Below, piece after piece: positions 1 through 10,760 of a DNA stretch of 38,640 nt (position 1 is its first letter; the number at the start of each line of letters is the position of its first letter). Source of the stretch: Discostella pseudostelligera. Lineage: Eukaryota; Bacillariophyta; Thalassiosirophyceae; Thalassiosirales; Thalassiosiraceae. The stretch lies in assembly GCA_036940085.1 (NCBI GenBank), contig JALLBK010000098.1:1-38640 (forward strand). The letters run 5' to 3'. The position numbers were made by a program, and so were the translations under genes. Below the pieces are notes generated by a model. It saw only the letters and a program-made list of their open reading frames with translations. It had not been told where the DNA came from and did not search any database.

Positions 1-150
1 CCCCACGGTGGTGCCTTTATTTCCATTGAAATCGATGTCTTATTTCGTATTATTGCAATAACTCTGACGACGGTCCTACCAACTTGAGGTCACAACCTCG
101 ACGATGTATCTTCTACATAGTCGGTGGTGGTTGATGTTGATGGAGCAAGG

Positions 151-2907
151 ATGGTGATGGTGAGGATGATGGGGGCAGCAGGATGGAGAGATCAATGGGG
201 ACCGGATGAGGAGCTGATTGGGACCGAAGGCCTGCAGCTGCAGTATCATCAGCCTGGTACTGGTAGTGGTGAGCAACATTCTCATCGGTTCCAGAACCCA
301 AGAATTTTACAAGATCCGGAGGTGGAGAGGGTCTATGAACTCAACCCCCTCTTTCATCGTCATCGTCATCGTCGGGAAACCGATTCTGTTGGTGTGGGTC
401 TCCGCAGCAGCGCCTCTCACGGATCCTTGAGCTTCGATGCGAGCCAGCGCTCCGTCGTCCGCAGTCTGTCCCAGAACTATTTGCCCTACGCCAAGCATCA
501 ATCCAGCGGCCACATTTCCACTTGTGGCAACAGCAATACCAATAGCAACTTGGCGAACGAAACGTTCAGTCTACTGAATCCATCCAAAAACCAAGCCACT
601 AATATTCGCATCACAAACAACAACAACATCTCCATTGACGCCGTCCTCGCATTCTCCATAGACGCCGTCGCCGCCATAGAAACGAGTGGCATGTCGACTC
701 TGCCTTCCGCCGGTGACGCTGAGTCTACCAGCACAAATACTGGGCCTTCTCTGCTCTACCGGCTTCTCGCCGTACCCCCTCCCAATGAACCACTTCCATG
801 GGACCTCATCCTGCAACGAGCAAAGTCACACCCACACGAGGCGTGCGTCTACGATCCTAACGCAGGAGGCCATGTCTACGCGTTGCATCGATTGCTCAGG
901 CGGGCGGGGGACAACCCGTCCTGCCGTCCTCCCTTATCAGTCGTCGAGGCCGTCATGCAAGCTTGTCCTCGTGCTATTACTAGAAAACAAGCCATGATTG
1001 ATGAGGACGAGCTCATGTTGGACGACGGGCGAGTGAATGCTTCGACTATCAGAGGTTGGAGGAATAAAATTGCAAACGTTGATAGAACTACGATCTGGCA
1101 GTCGGCGCTTCATAACCCTCCTCACAATGATGCACTGTTGCACTTCGTTGAGGGAGAAGGCGCACCACCGAATAATAATAACGCAGCGCATCCTCACAAC
1201 AACAACAATGGTCAAAACCACCAAGACCAAGGCCGTGACATTCGAGATCGACAGCGACCAAATGAGATTGAGAACGACACCGACCATGACGACGTCCGGT
1301 ATGAGTATCCCCTTGCCATTGCCTGCGAATACGAGCAGGGGGGTGAGATCATACGACTTTTGGCCTCATATATGAGCAAGGCTAAGCCTGCCTACCGTTC
1401 GGAGGTCTTTCGCTCGTTAGACTTTGTCTCATTGCCGAACTCCACGGTTCGTATACTTCTCGAGGAATACGCAGGCTGTGTCCTTGAACGGGGCGTGAAC
1501 TCCGAGGCCACTGAGGGTGATGACGACGACTGTCCACTCGAGCAGGTCTTATTCTGGTGGGATGATCCGGACATGATGGGGATGGAGGAAGCGATATTAA
1601 AGTATCCCAACTGTAGTATGAGAGATGATCTCTGTGTTCTATGGGAGAAGCTGCGTATGATGTTGTATGCAGCCTCTTCGGGCACAATGAAGGGGTACGA
1701 TGAGTCAAAGGAATCGTTCAAGGTTTTGCATCACGTTCTTCGTATTGCGTGTGAGGGAGGAATCCAGGATGTTCGTTTCCCCAACGATGTCACTCATGCA
1801 CTGCTTCTGCTGGCGAAATTTATTCAGCGAGAGAAGATTTCCATGTTTGAAGAGAGGGATGAGAGGGGCTCGTTTCCAATACACATCGCTGTTTCGGGAA
1901 AAGGATTGTTACGGCAAAACGAACCAAATACAGATATTGGATGGAATGGAGAGATGACGGAGGAGGGAAATGATCAAGAGAGTAATGGTCAGCATCGGGA
2001 TAATGATGTTGATGAACGAGCAGTAGATGGAGGATTTCAGGCTAACGGCGGTGAGCATGCAGCTGCAGGAGAAGTTGTGGCTCATGAACATAATGGAGGA
2101 AGGCAGCATGGCCCAGTAGGAGCACAGCAACAAGAAGAAGACGAAGATGGTGAGGAAGAATATGAGGCAGATGATAATGCAGACGAAGAGGACGATGAAG
2201 ATATTGATACTTCCACTGGGAGCATGGAAATCATCCGCCTTTTACTTGATCAGTATCCAGCATCGATACGCATGCGTGATTCGCAAAGCGGATCACTGCC
2301 AGTTCATCTTGCATTGCAACACAATCCTTGTGCTGTTAATGCAATCGAACACTTACTTGATCGGTGCCCACGTTCAGTCATGATGCCTGATGGGAATGGC
2401 AGACTTGCAATCCACTTAGCATTAATCCACAAGTCTCCAACATGGACAACGATCCTCCGTTTGTCACCTACCGTACTGGAAACAAGAGATCCCGTCACAG
2501 GTCTGCTCCCATTCCAACTAGCAGCCATGACCAAGCCAGTATCCCATGATGACACCCAGGTGCAGAATAGCCCGGACGATCAATGTGAACTCGATCTTCT
2601 CTCAACCTGCTTCTATCTACTACGCATGAGTCCCTGCCTCGCGTCTGGTCTCGCGGATGTTGAGCCTCCCCCTCGGTCTTTAATCGAGCAACAGATTATG
2701 TTCCGGTGCAAGCCGCGAGTAACCAAACTCGAGGAAGAGAACGAAAGGTTGCGCCGAAGAGTAGATGAGCTTGAACTTAAGTTAGGATTGATGCAGATGG
2801 GAGAATCCAGTGTCACGACTACCACCTTTGGTCCACATGTGAAGAAGCGCAAGTCATCTCTGCGCGAGCATTATACAGATGGGCGGGACGAGAGCGGCAA
2901 ATATTAG
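151..2907 (+). CDS. Ankyrin-type protein with acidic linker and C-terminal coiled coil
   Basis: Single open frame of 918 residues from the first ATG at 151; a TAG at 118-120 closes the frame upstream, although an acceptor-like tag there means a 5' exon cannot be excluded. The first 200 residues are low complexity, rich in Asn, Ser and His. Two stretches look like degenerate ankyrin repeats of the kind abundant in diatoms. One is near residues 210-280 (PLPWDLILQRAKSHPHEA, then HALHRLLRR-like helices). The other, near residues 690-830, has repeated helix pairs such as MEIIRLLLDQYP, SLPVHLALQHNP, AIEHLLDRCP and RLAIHLALIHKSP. An acidic, Gly/His-rich linker (about residues 600-690) separates them. 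The last 80 residues hold a short coiled coil (KLEEENERLRRRVDELELKL) and a basic tail. A protein-interaction role is inferred from the repeats; the specific function is unknown. Ankyrin character is fairly sure, but the number of repeats is not. Confidence 0.75.
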   Translation: MVMVRMMGAAGWRDQWGPDEELIGTEGLQLQYHQPGTGSGEQHSHRFQNPRILQDPEVERVYELNPLFHRHRHRRETDSVGVGLRSSASHGSLSFDASQRSVVRSLSQNYLPYAKHQSSGHISTCGNSNTNSNLANETFSLLNPSKNQATNIRITNNNNISIDAVLAFSIDAVAAIETSGMSTLPSAGDAESTSTNTGPSLLYRLLAVPPPNEPLPWDLILQRAKSHPHEACVYDPNAGGHVYALHRLLRRAGDNPSCRPPLSVVEAVMQACPRAITRKQAMIDEDELMLDDGRVNASTIRGWRNKIANVDRTTIWQSALHNPPHNDALLHFVEGEGAPPNNNNAAHPHNNNNGQNHQDQGRDIRDRQRPNEIENDTDHDDVRYEYPLAIACEYEQGGEIIRLLASYMSKAKPAYRSEVFRSLDFVSLPNSTVRILLEEYAGCVLERGVNSEATEGDDDDCPLEQVLFWWDDPDMMGMEEAILKYPNCSMRDDLCVLWEKLRMMLYAASSGTMKGYDESKESFKVLHHVLRIACEGGIQDVRFPNDVTHALLLLAKFIQREKISMFEERDERGSFPIHIAVSGKGLLRQNEPNTDIGWNGEMTEEGNDQESNGQHRDNDVDERAVDGGFQANGGEHAAAGEVVAHEHNGGRQHGPVGAQQQEEDEDGEEEYEADDNADEEDDEDIDTSTGSMEIIRLLLDQYPASIRMRDSQSGSLPVHLALQHNPCAVNAIEHLLDRCPRSVMMPDGNGRLAIHLALIHKSPTWTTILRLSPTVLETRDPVTGLLPFQLAAMTKPVSHDDTQVQNSPDDQCELDLLSTCFYLLRMSPCLASGLADVEPPPRSLIEQQIMFRCKPRVTKLEEENERLRRRVDELELKLGLMQMGESSVTTTTFGPHVKKRKSSLREHYTDGRDESGKY

Positions 2908-3002
2908 ACCATCAGCTCTTTAATATCTTAACAGAGATGTTGGATATTGTTTTTGAAAGTCGTTTTTGATACTTATCACACTATCTACTCGTTGTGAACC
3001 GA

Positions 3003-4364
3003 TCAATACAGCTCACCTAACACATAGCGAGGGTCCACATACTCTAACAATGCCTCATCTCTACCAGTTAAGGTAACGACACCGGGCATGTCATGCGTTT
3101 TTGGAGGATGAGCTGCTAACTGACAGTGGAGATGCGTTCCTAGAATTAGGTAACAAGAGACAAGTGAATTACTCATCGACGATGCAAATGTTCAATCCCC
3201 ACACATCAAAATCAAATTAAGGTAGGAACATGACAACTTACCTGTCCAGCCGCCATTCTCAGCAGTATTTCCAACGAAACCAATTACTTTCCCGCGTCTG
3301 ATTTTCTGCCCAGGATACTTCCCTTTTATGCTCTTTGCTGAAAGATGACCATACAATGCATACACTCGATTACCCTCGTGATTCTTGAGGACATGCTCGA
3401 CCACAACAACGTGGCCATAATCACCTACATCAGGATTGTAGCCCGCTGAATGAATTCTTCCATCCTCAAAAGCATAAATCACTGTCCCAACCGGTGCACC
3501 AATATCGATTCCGACATGCACTGTTCGTCTTTCGGTCGATGTCCCGTCCTTCACAAATAAGGGTGACGTGTACATCCCTCGTCGATCCTCATCGTATCTC
3601 CCCACATCAAACTGCTTCGACAGCTTTGAACTCAACGAATACTTCAATGCCTCTTCGCGCGTTGCAAGCAATTGCGGGACTCTTTCCCCTCCTTCCAGCA
3701 ACAATGCCTTGTCATGATTGCTATTTTGGGTGAAGTCCTGGACAATGAAATCATAGGTTTCATTCATTTTACGCCCCGAAGCAACACAAGACCGGTAAAT
3801 CATCTCGTCTGATTGTCGCTTGATCCTATGTTTCTTGTTTTGCCATGGCCAAAGTTTACGACGTTGAGTGGCCGAATCGACACATTCACCGACATCGCTC
3901 TCCACCTTCCGAAGTGGAAATTTCACTACAGGATGAAATTCGCTTCTCATTTGAGCTGTGATATTAAATATGTTCGGATACACTCCAAAACTCTGTATCA
4001 ATTCTTTTGGTACGCGATTACCGTCCAAAGGTTCCATGCGAGCGATACTTCGTTTCTCCCAATGAAAAGATTGCATTCCGTGAAATGCCTCCCCCCAAAC
4101 GAAGTTCCAACCACTATGGCGATCGCTAGTATTCGTCAGTTTAGTGTAAATGCTATTACCCAAGCAGAGAGATGCTACACACAACGAGATTTTATTGAAC
4201 AATTTGATATTTCGCTTGGCACGTTCCAAGCGTCGAAAGGACGTCGCATCGACATCAAGAACATGATCCTTCTGCTTCTGGGTAGATTTCCTACGGCCGC
4301 TAATCCTCCGGCTACGACTTTGGCCTTTCCCATGGCGCTGGTGCGGTGTACTGTGATTGGTCAT
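3003..4364 (-). CDS. M23-family zinc metallopeptidase, two exons
   Basis: Exon 1 is 4364-3242, the intron (GTAAGT...CTAG) is 3241-3140, and exon 2 is 3139-3003, giving 419 residues. The intron model is supported because it restores the second half of the M23 (LytM/lysostaphin) zinc site. Exon 1 carries HVGIDIGAPVG (HxGxD, about residue 282), the GDYGHVVVVEH strand and YALYGHL. Exon 2 supplies GTHLHCQL (HLH at 377-379). Without splicing the frame ends before the HLH. The family hydrolyses glycyl or peptide bonds, classically in bacterial peptidoglycan. The N-terminus is very basic, with a weak hydrophobic stretch near residues 58-75 that could be an anchor or targeting signal. It is divergent from ATE1 with 135 bases between starts. 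The substrate in a diatom is unknown; the closest bacterial relatives I recall are M23 domains fused to aminotransferases, but that is recollection and not a search result. Confidence 0.88.
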
Positions 4365-4499
4365 CAGTTAGGTCAATATCCGATGATTAGTCCTTGTACG
4401 AGGTCGTCCAAAGAAGACGATGATGTCGTCGATTCGATAGTACTAGCAAGGACATAGTACGAGAGATAGGTAGATAGCGGGTAGCGGGGTCCGGCAGGC
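4365..4499. promoter_or_regulatory. Short divergent promoter region between M23 peptidase and ATE1
   Basis: Only 135 bases separate the start codons of two genes read outward in opposite directions, so both promoters and 5' leaders must share or overlap this stretch. I see no convincing TATA box or known binding motif. Its assignment as a promoter rests on position alone. Confidence 0.4.
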
Positions 4500-7400
4500 A
4501 TGACGATGACGGCATGGGGGATGGCGTCGTCGTTCATGGCGGTGGGTGGTGGCCTGTGGCTGTGGTGGCGGGGGTTGTGGCGACTCACCCTCCCGCCAAA
4601 ACAACCCAACCGCCGAGATGCAGATGCCACCACTACCACTACCAGGTTGCGAGTTGCGACGCCGGACAGAACAAGCCAACTGCCGTCAATCCATCCACAA
4701 GTATCTCGAGAGACGGAGACGAGAAGACAGAAACGAGAGCTGGACCAACACCAAGGCCAAGCAAGGCCGGCGTTGTCGTCATTATGGACCGGGGGGGGCG
4801 ATGGTGGTCATGGTGGAATTGGTGCGCAGCATCATCCAACGACAGCGAGAACATCATCAACGACTTCGCAGTCTCTGTCTGACGGGGTAGAATTAGAAGA
4901 GGCGGTGGCAGTGGCATCTGCGGTTGCGTTGGTGTCAACCAAGGATACTGGCATTGTTCCGAAACGGTCGTCATTTATTAGACGAAATTCAATTGACAAT
5001 TTGAGTAGCCTTGGCAAGGAACCAATAGAAGTTGAACACAATAATAGCGATGGAAAGATGGACCACGCGGATGAAGATGATTCGAAATTCTCATCTGCCG
5101 CCGCCCCTGGCAGTCCAGCAGCAGTGGCTCCACCAACAAAGACAGTAGCACGAATATGTGGCTCTTGGCGATCCAAATGCGGCTATTGTCGTGGGAAACG
5201 ACTTCATGTATTGGAAGTGAGTGATGCCTTCAATAAATGTCTCATTTCAACGAGGGAACAACAGCAACAACAGCACACCACTACTGGTGCAGACGCAGGT
5301 GAACATGGAGAATTGACGTCGACGAAACAGGTGGAAAACACCACATCATCACCATTGGCATCCCCAACATCCTCCTCCTCCTCCTCTTCTTCTTCCTCGG
5401 AACAACAACAACCTCAACCACATATTGATGCAAATCACACATCCAAATCCTACGGGCTACTCTTTGATCATTTACCCTACGAAATGTACGAAACATTTGT
5501 CAATCGAGGATGGAGACGGAGTGGACAAGATTTGTATCGCCCACATACATTTGAAAGTTGCTGTCCTGCCATTAGTATTCGATTGGATGTTTGGAAGTTT
5601 GGTGGTGGTGGTGGTGGCGGTAGTGGTTGTGGTGGTAACCGCAGCATCACGGCTACTGCTACTACTACTAAAAGCACTGATACTACAACTAATGTGCAAC
5701 CACTATCCTCATCCTCGCATCATCGTCGACTTGAAGTGAAGGGGGGAATGCAGAAAGGACATGATTGTCTTGACGAGGAGGAAGATATGGCATGGACCGT
5801 CACAACGAGGGGAAGCAAAAGTCAACGAAAAGTTGGAAGAGCCATCTTGCGCGCGTTGGAGACTTACAATTCCAAATGCAATGTAAAGGACGAAGCATCC
5901 GAAGGTGAAATGGCACTGTGTCGTAAGAGTAATGGTGCCAATTCTTTAAACGATGCCAAGACTACGAGGAAGATGGTTGGATGTCGGCGACAACATAAAA
6001 AGTCACGTCAACATTCGCCGGAGCGCGTTTGCGAGGAGGATGCATTGGATGTGGAGAACAACCCATTGTCAGCTCATGATCATGATGATGATGACGGCTC
6101 TGACCCAGCAAATCATCTCTCGGATGCTACTACACAGAAGAGAAATCCTCCATTCGATCATGAAGCCTTGCATCCCTACTTGGAAAAGATGTCGCAAATT
6201 GTCTATGATGTGGTGACAACGGAAGTCAAAAATATAATAGCCTCCACGCAAGCAGTTAGAATGTGCGACGACAAACAAGTACAAGAATTACTGCCTCGTT
6301 GGACATGGTGGAACGATAGGGTATCTAATGAAGAGACAAATATTCCGAAATGGTGTTCCTTCAAAGTTTCACAATCGACAAAAGATGTCCAGGGACGGTG
6401 CAATTGCAGCCCAAACGCACTCGGTGGCCTTGTCGTGATAGCATCGACTCCAGCATGCGCCGCCGTCCATGGACTGTCGGGGGGGACGATTGGCAAATGT
6501 CAATTGATTCGTTTGGTGGTGGAATCATTGAAGAGCTTGCAACGCACATGTTCTGAGGAAGTGGAAGTGCCTCGAGTGTTGGAAGTTTCAGTCCTCGAAA
6601 AAAGTGCCCATGTGAATGTAACTTTGGAAGTTCCTCCCTCCATGCTCGTTCGCACTGCTGCGACTGGTACAAAGCCTTCTTCCCACTCAACAAAGCCTGC
6701 CCCTGCCTCGATGTCTACGAATGATTTAAATAATGTATCCATCGTCGATCCGATATCCGAATTTATGTCGAGACTGGATTCAATCACCAACCAGCTGAGC
6801 AATACTACTTCTCCCTCGTGTCCTGTCGAGGAGCTTGACAATTCTCATCAGCGACGATTCCTCAACGTGCGATCTGTCCCAGTCCACGAGAGCACATTAC
6901 AACCAGAGGTTCACCAACTATATTGTCGATATCAGAGTGCAATTCATGGAGACGTTGATCCATTCTTTGGTTGTGATGCTGCGGGGTCAAATAATAGTAA
7001 TGCGCGCGAGTATTGCTCCTACCGACGAAAACATAATCCACCTGGATTTCTCGATGTGGATACTGTCTACAGCAATTTGGACGAGGGCCGTCGAGCAAAC
7101 ATCAAGCTCAGTTATTTGGCCTTCTATCGCTTCCTTGGGGATACTCCTGTGGCGGCGCATTGTATTAGGAATGACTCTTCGCATCCATTCCATCCCGATT
7201 ATGACATCCCATATGGCACCTACCATCAACAATATCGATTATCCACCTCCAAAGATGGTTTTGATGGTCCATTGATCGCGGTGGGTGTCACGGATATATT
7301 GCCACATTGCTTGTCATCTGTCTACTCCTTCTACGATCCCATCCTGTCGTCGAAGTTGGAATTGGGTAAATATACCGTCCTCCGTGAGATTGAATGGGTT

Positions 7401-7916
7401 CAACGTGCAAGTCGTCTCCGGCCGGATCTTCATTACTATTATCTAGGTGAGAGGTGGGCGGGCCGTACTTGATCACAACTTTCAATATGTTGTTTTCGAC
7501 CTAACATAATGACAATCTCTCTTTCAGGATATTACATCCACTCCTGCAAAAAGATGTCCTACAAAGCAGATTTCAAACCAAGTGAGTTGCTTTGCCCCGT
7601 GCATCTAAAATGGGTAGATTTTGATATCGGCAAGAAGAGGTTGGAAGAATACAGCCCCATTCGTAACTGTTGTAACCTCTACGTCACCGACTCTGCTAGC
7701 CCCGGTGTGGGCCATGAGGAGGAATCCGAACATGACGACGACAAGTCGAACTTTCGAATTGACGATATTACACTTGATATTGGAGGGAAGGAGCCGTGTC
7801 TTATTCAAGTTGGTATGCTAAACAAGCAGGGTAGAGCATTTGTTGGCCCTGTCGTTAAGGAGTTTGCGAAGGAAGTGGGAATCGACTTGTGCCATGCGTT
7901 TATCGTTAAGCTCTGA
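4500..7916 (+). CDS. ATE1: Arginyl-tRNA--protein transferase (ATE1)
   Basis: Exon 1 is 4500-7446, the intron (GTGAGA...TTTCAG) is 7447-7527, and exon 2 is 7528-7916, giving 1111 residues. The family moves arginine from Arg-tRNA to N-terminal Asp or Glu, marking proteins for the Arg/N-degron pathway. The N-terminal ATE domain shows SKCGYC (about residue 225), GWRRSGQDLYRP, ESCCPAISIRLDVWKF and SKSQRKVGRAI; the CxxC and CC cysteines are those reported to bind an Fe-S cluster in other ATE1 proteins. The C-terminal acetyltransferase-fold domain shows LSYLAFYRFLGDTP, YGTYHQQYRL, AVGVTDILP, SSVYSFYDP, LGKYTVLREI and, across the splice, YYYLGYYIHSCKKMSYKA. It is about twice the usual 500-600 residues because of Ser-, Gly- and Asn/Asp-rich insertions (for example residues 265-310 and 365-420) and a long N-terminal extension, so the true start may lie downstream of 4500. 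Confidence 0.93.
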
Positions 7917-7982
7917 TAGAGACACTTTGCTTAGAAATGATTGCAGTGTAGAAAATGGAATTAAAGTAAGCAACTAGAGATC

Positions 7983-9656
7983 TTACAAATCGATCTTCTT
8001 TTCTGCGTCCTCCTCGGGCAGCTTCACAAACACATCAAACAGCGCAGGTTGCTGTAACTCCATCCCCGATAATAAGTCAACGATGTAACATCCCTGTACT
8101 GCAAACAAACCCGTCACCAGTGCCACAAAGCGTACATCCATGGTACAGCTACCCCCCGAGGGCGGCAATTCTCCTAAACTAATGTAACTTGGACCACAGA
8201 CGACGACGCCCGTCATCTCCGACAGTCGCAATTGTAGTTGAAGATTCATTGGTCGGTTAGAGTGATTGTCAATCAGCAATGGTACTTGTACTGGAACTGA
8301 TAATTCCATCGTGGATGGTGGATCGATGGGTTCCACGGTAACAGGGAGTGTGTCATCCAAACTATTGCTACTACTTCCTCCGACACTACCTCGTTGTCCA
8401 GATATCGATCGTTGTGCTGTTGCTGGGGCAACATCCACGGAGAGACCACTTCTATGAACAACAAATTTGGGGTTGATGGCAGCACCAGCAGCATCCTCTC
8501 CTTGCTTCAAGTAGGATGTCGGAGGGCAAACCACCACAGAGGAATGCACCTTTCCCATTTCTCCCATTGATTTGTGATAGGTGAACACGGCCCTTCCTAG
8601 ATCATCGACACAGGCGATTCCACGAAGTGCGGCCTCTTCCGATTCCGCCTGGATACAAAACAAGTAACTATAGCATTCCCCCGGTTGTAGTCGACCGCAT
8701 TGGTCAAATAATTGTAGGGCTGACAATGATGTTTCCGCTGGATTATTGCTGTTGGTGGTATCGTCATCATCGAGAGTAATTTGCTGAGCCATCGACCCAG
8801 CCGAGGCATGAAACCCCACTGAACTTATTGTGACAGCCTCCCCTCCTCCCCCACCTCCTACTGTCGAAGGCAGCTTTTCCATAACATTCTCCACCGCAAT
8901 TGAAACTAAACACATGGCATCACCACTCCGTACTACCGATTCACTTATCCTCAAAGGTTCCGAGACATTAAATCTATAAAATTTACGTAAACTCTTTTGT
9001 CCGTTCGAGATGTATCCCACCTCGACACGTAAGATGTGTGATCCTGCCTCATCCAATTGTCGTGAAACGATGGCATCGACGCCACTGCCACTACTACCAC
9101 CACTACTGCCGCCAACCGAGCAAGGAGGGATATCTTCTGTGGGAGTATTGTCCAAACGCGACGGCAGTACAATTCTTCGCGTAGGTGTCTGCAATTGCGA
9201 ACTAACCGTTAATCCACGCACGGGCAAATCTTATGAGGTGTTGAGTATGCCTAGATAGGCCACAAAGGTTTCACCGACGTGTATGGCACCAAAAGAGTCG
9301 GGAAGGAGAAGTGACGAAGTTAATTGATTGGCGGGGGAGAGGAGGAGACCACCACTCGATGACGACGACGACGACGACGATGACGAAGTAGTTGTCGCCA
9401 GGTGAGGTGCTTGCAATCGCATAACTTTTAACGTGGGAATGGATGAGGGTGAGAACTCATCCATGGCTAATGCTGTGGCGGGGCGGATTCTACTACGAGT
9501 AGTGTTGATGCCGCTACCATTGCCGTCGTTGATCATCGTGGGGATGGGGATGGGGATGGGGGTGGGGGAAGAGGAGGCAGGAGTGGCGAGGTGGAAGTGG
9601 AGGGTTGGGGCGTTCTGATGGAGTAGTACGATGGCATGGCCGGCATCTGCCGGCAT
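7983..9656 (-). CDS. TRAPPC13: TRAPPC13 homologue interrupted by one in-frame TAA
   Basis: TRAPPC13 is a subunit of TRAPP tethering complexes acting in Golgi and autophagy traffic. Read on the minus strand, codons from 9656 encode the family N-terminus: TLKVMRLQAPHL, then LPDSFGAIHVGETFVAYLGILNTS. A TAA at 9233-9231 follows, and the same frame continues as DLPVRGLTVSSQLQTPTRR, DEAGSHILRVEVGY, SLRKFYRFNVSEPL and a C-terminal VTGLFAVQGCYIVDLLSG to the stop at 7983. The stop sits where the family has a single residue between its NDS-like turn and the next strand, so nothing else is missing. No GT-AG intron fits without deleting the conserved GETF segment. It could be a nonsense allele, a sequence error or a read-through site; as written it yields 141 plus 415 residues. 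ATG at 9471 (MDEFSPSS) is an alternative start closer to the usual family N-terminus. Ser-, Gly- and Pro-rich insertions are present. Confidence 0.87.
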
Positions 9657-9744
9657 GGAGACTGGAGACTGGAGATGGAGAGGATGGAGGCGGGAGACCG
9701 GCCGGCCGGGAACGATAGATCGATGCCGACTGCGTTAGGACATC

Positions 9745-10495
9745 TCAGAGGAATTGGTACTAACTTGATTTGGCGGTAGTAGGAATTCCTCTATATGTAG
9801 AAATCTCCGCTATTTAGTGGTCGTATAAATTCCTATATATGTAGATTTACAAAATTCACAGAGGAATTAGTACTACCCTTAATTTGGGGTAGTATGAATT
9901 CCTATATATGAAGAAATCTACAAACTTTACAGAGGAATTAGTACTACCCATGAATTGGCGGTAGTAGGAATTCTTCTATATGTAGAAATCTCCGCTAACT
10001 ACACAGGAATTGGTACTACCCTTGATTCGGTGGTAGGATAAATTCCTGTATATGTAGAATTCTCCAAATTCCACAGAGGAATTGGTACTACCCTTGATTC
10101 GGTGGTAGTATAAATTCCTCTATATGTAGAAATATCGGCTATCTACAGAGGAATTGGTACTACTCTTGATTTGGTGGTCGTATTAATTCCTATCTATGTA
10201 GAAATCTCCGCTCTGTACAGAGGAATTGGTAATACCCTTGATTTGGAGGTAGAATGAATTCCTCTATATGTAGAAATCTCCGACATGTACAGAGGAATAA
10301 GTACTACCCTTGATTTGGCGGTGGTATGAATTCCTGTATATGTAGAAATCTCCGCTCTAAACAGAGGAATTGGTACGACCCTTGATTTGGTGTTCGTATG
10401 AATTCCTATATATGTAGAAATCTACAAAACTACATAGGAATTAGCAATACCCTTGATTTGGCTGTAGTACGAATTCCTCAATATGTAGAAATTAA
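9745..10495. repeat. Tandem array of ~72-base units with hairpin-forming arms
   Basis: Ten units recur with the core gaggaatt (or variants) beginning at 9748, 9861, 9932, 10004, 10076, 10148, 10220, 10292, 10364 and 10435. Spacing is 71-72 bases except the first interval (113), which contains an extra 41-base unit that has lost its left half. Each full unit has a left arm like AGAGGAATTGGTACTACC, a loop of about 11 bases (CTTGATTTGGC) and a right arm like GGTAGTATGAATTCCTCT. The arms pair at 16 of 18 positions as DNA, or 17 of 18 as RNA counting one G-U. The rest of the unit is TATATGTAGAAATCTCCGC followed by a variable few bases. Units differ by several substitutions, so the array is not freshly amplified. 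It lies between the 5' ends of the TRAPPC13 gene and the sirtuin gene. I do not recognise it as a named element. Confidence 0.93.
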
Positions 10496-10760
10496 TTTTG
10501 CACAATCGACCATGATGTATCTAACACCCCACCGTCAAAAATGACACGAAATTTGGGGTCGAGCGGTAATGGACGCCCCACCCCACTGCCACCACCACCA
10601 CTGTCACCACCACCACCACCACCACAACAACAGAACAACAGAACATGACCACCATGAATGTAGAATGCAAGTAGGAGTAGGTAAGATTCTACCACTACCA
10701 CCAGCACCAGAGGCAGCACTATTAATAATATGCTGTAATCATCATCTGGCCGATCCAAAG
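10496..10760. promoter_or_regulatory. Sirtuin upstream region with CCA/CAC-rich tract
   Basis: This stretch between the hairpin array and the preferred sirtuin start contains a CCACCA/CACCAC-rich tract at roughly 10574-10630. The sirtuin frame is open from an ATG at 10569 and would add a His-rich leader of 64 residues encoded by this tract. I treat it as probable 5' leader, because the next ATG gives a better organelle-targeting N-terminus. Confidence 0.4.

Noticed and set aside
3813..4457. 214-codon plus-strand open frame
   Set aside because: It is antisense to the M23 peptidase gene and shows no domain or sensible composition.
7983..9227. Second half of TRAPPC13 read as an independent gene
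   Set aside because: There is no ATG at its beginning (the first candidate codon is TTG), and its sequence continues the TRAPPC13 domain directly from the upstream frame.
9227..9300. An intron removing the TRAPPC13 stop
   Set aside because: The only GT-AG pairs around the stop would be about 45-80 bases long and would delete the conserved GETFxxY segment or the following strand.
9745..10495. CRISPR-like array
   Set aside because: The whole 72-base unit is repeated, including the would-be spacers, and the setting is a eukaryotic nuclear genome. It is a tandem hairpin repeat, not repeat-spacer DNA.
10569..10760. His-rich N-terminal extension of the sirtuin
   Set aside because: It is encoded by a CCA/CAC simple repeat, and the ATG at 10761 gives a more plausible mitochondrial presequence. 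Kept only as an alternative.
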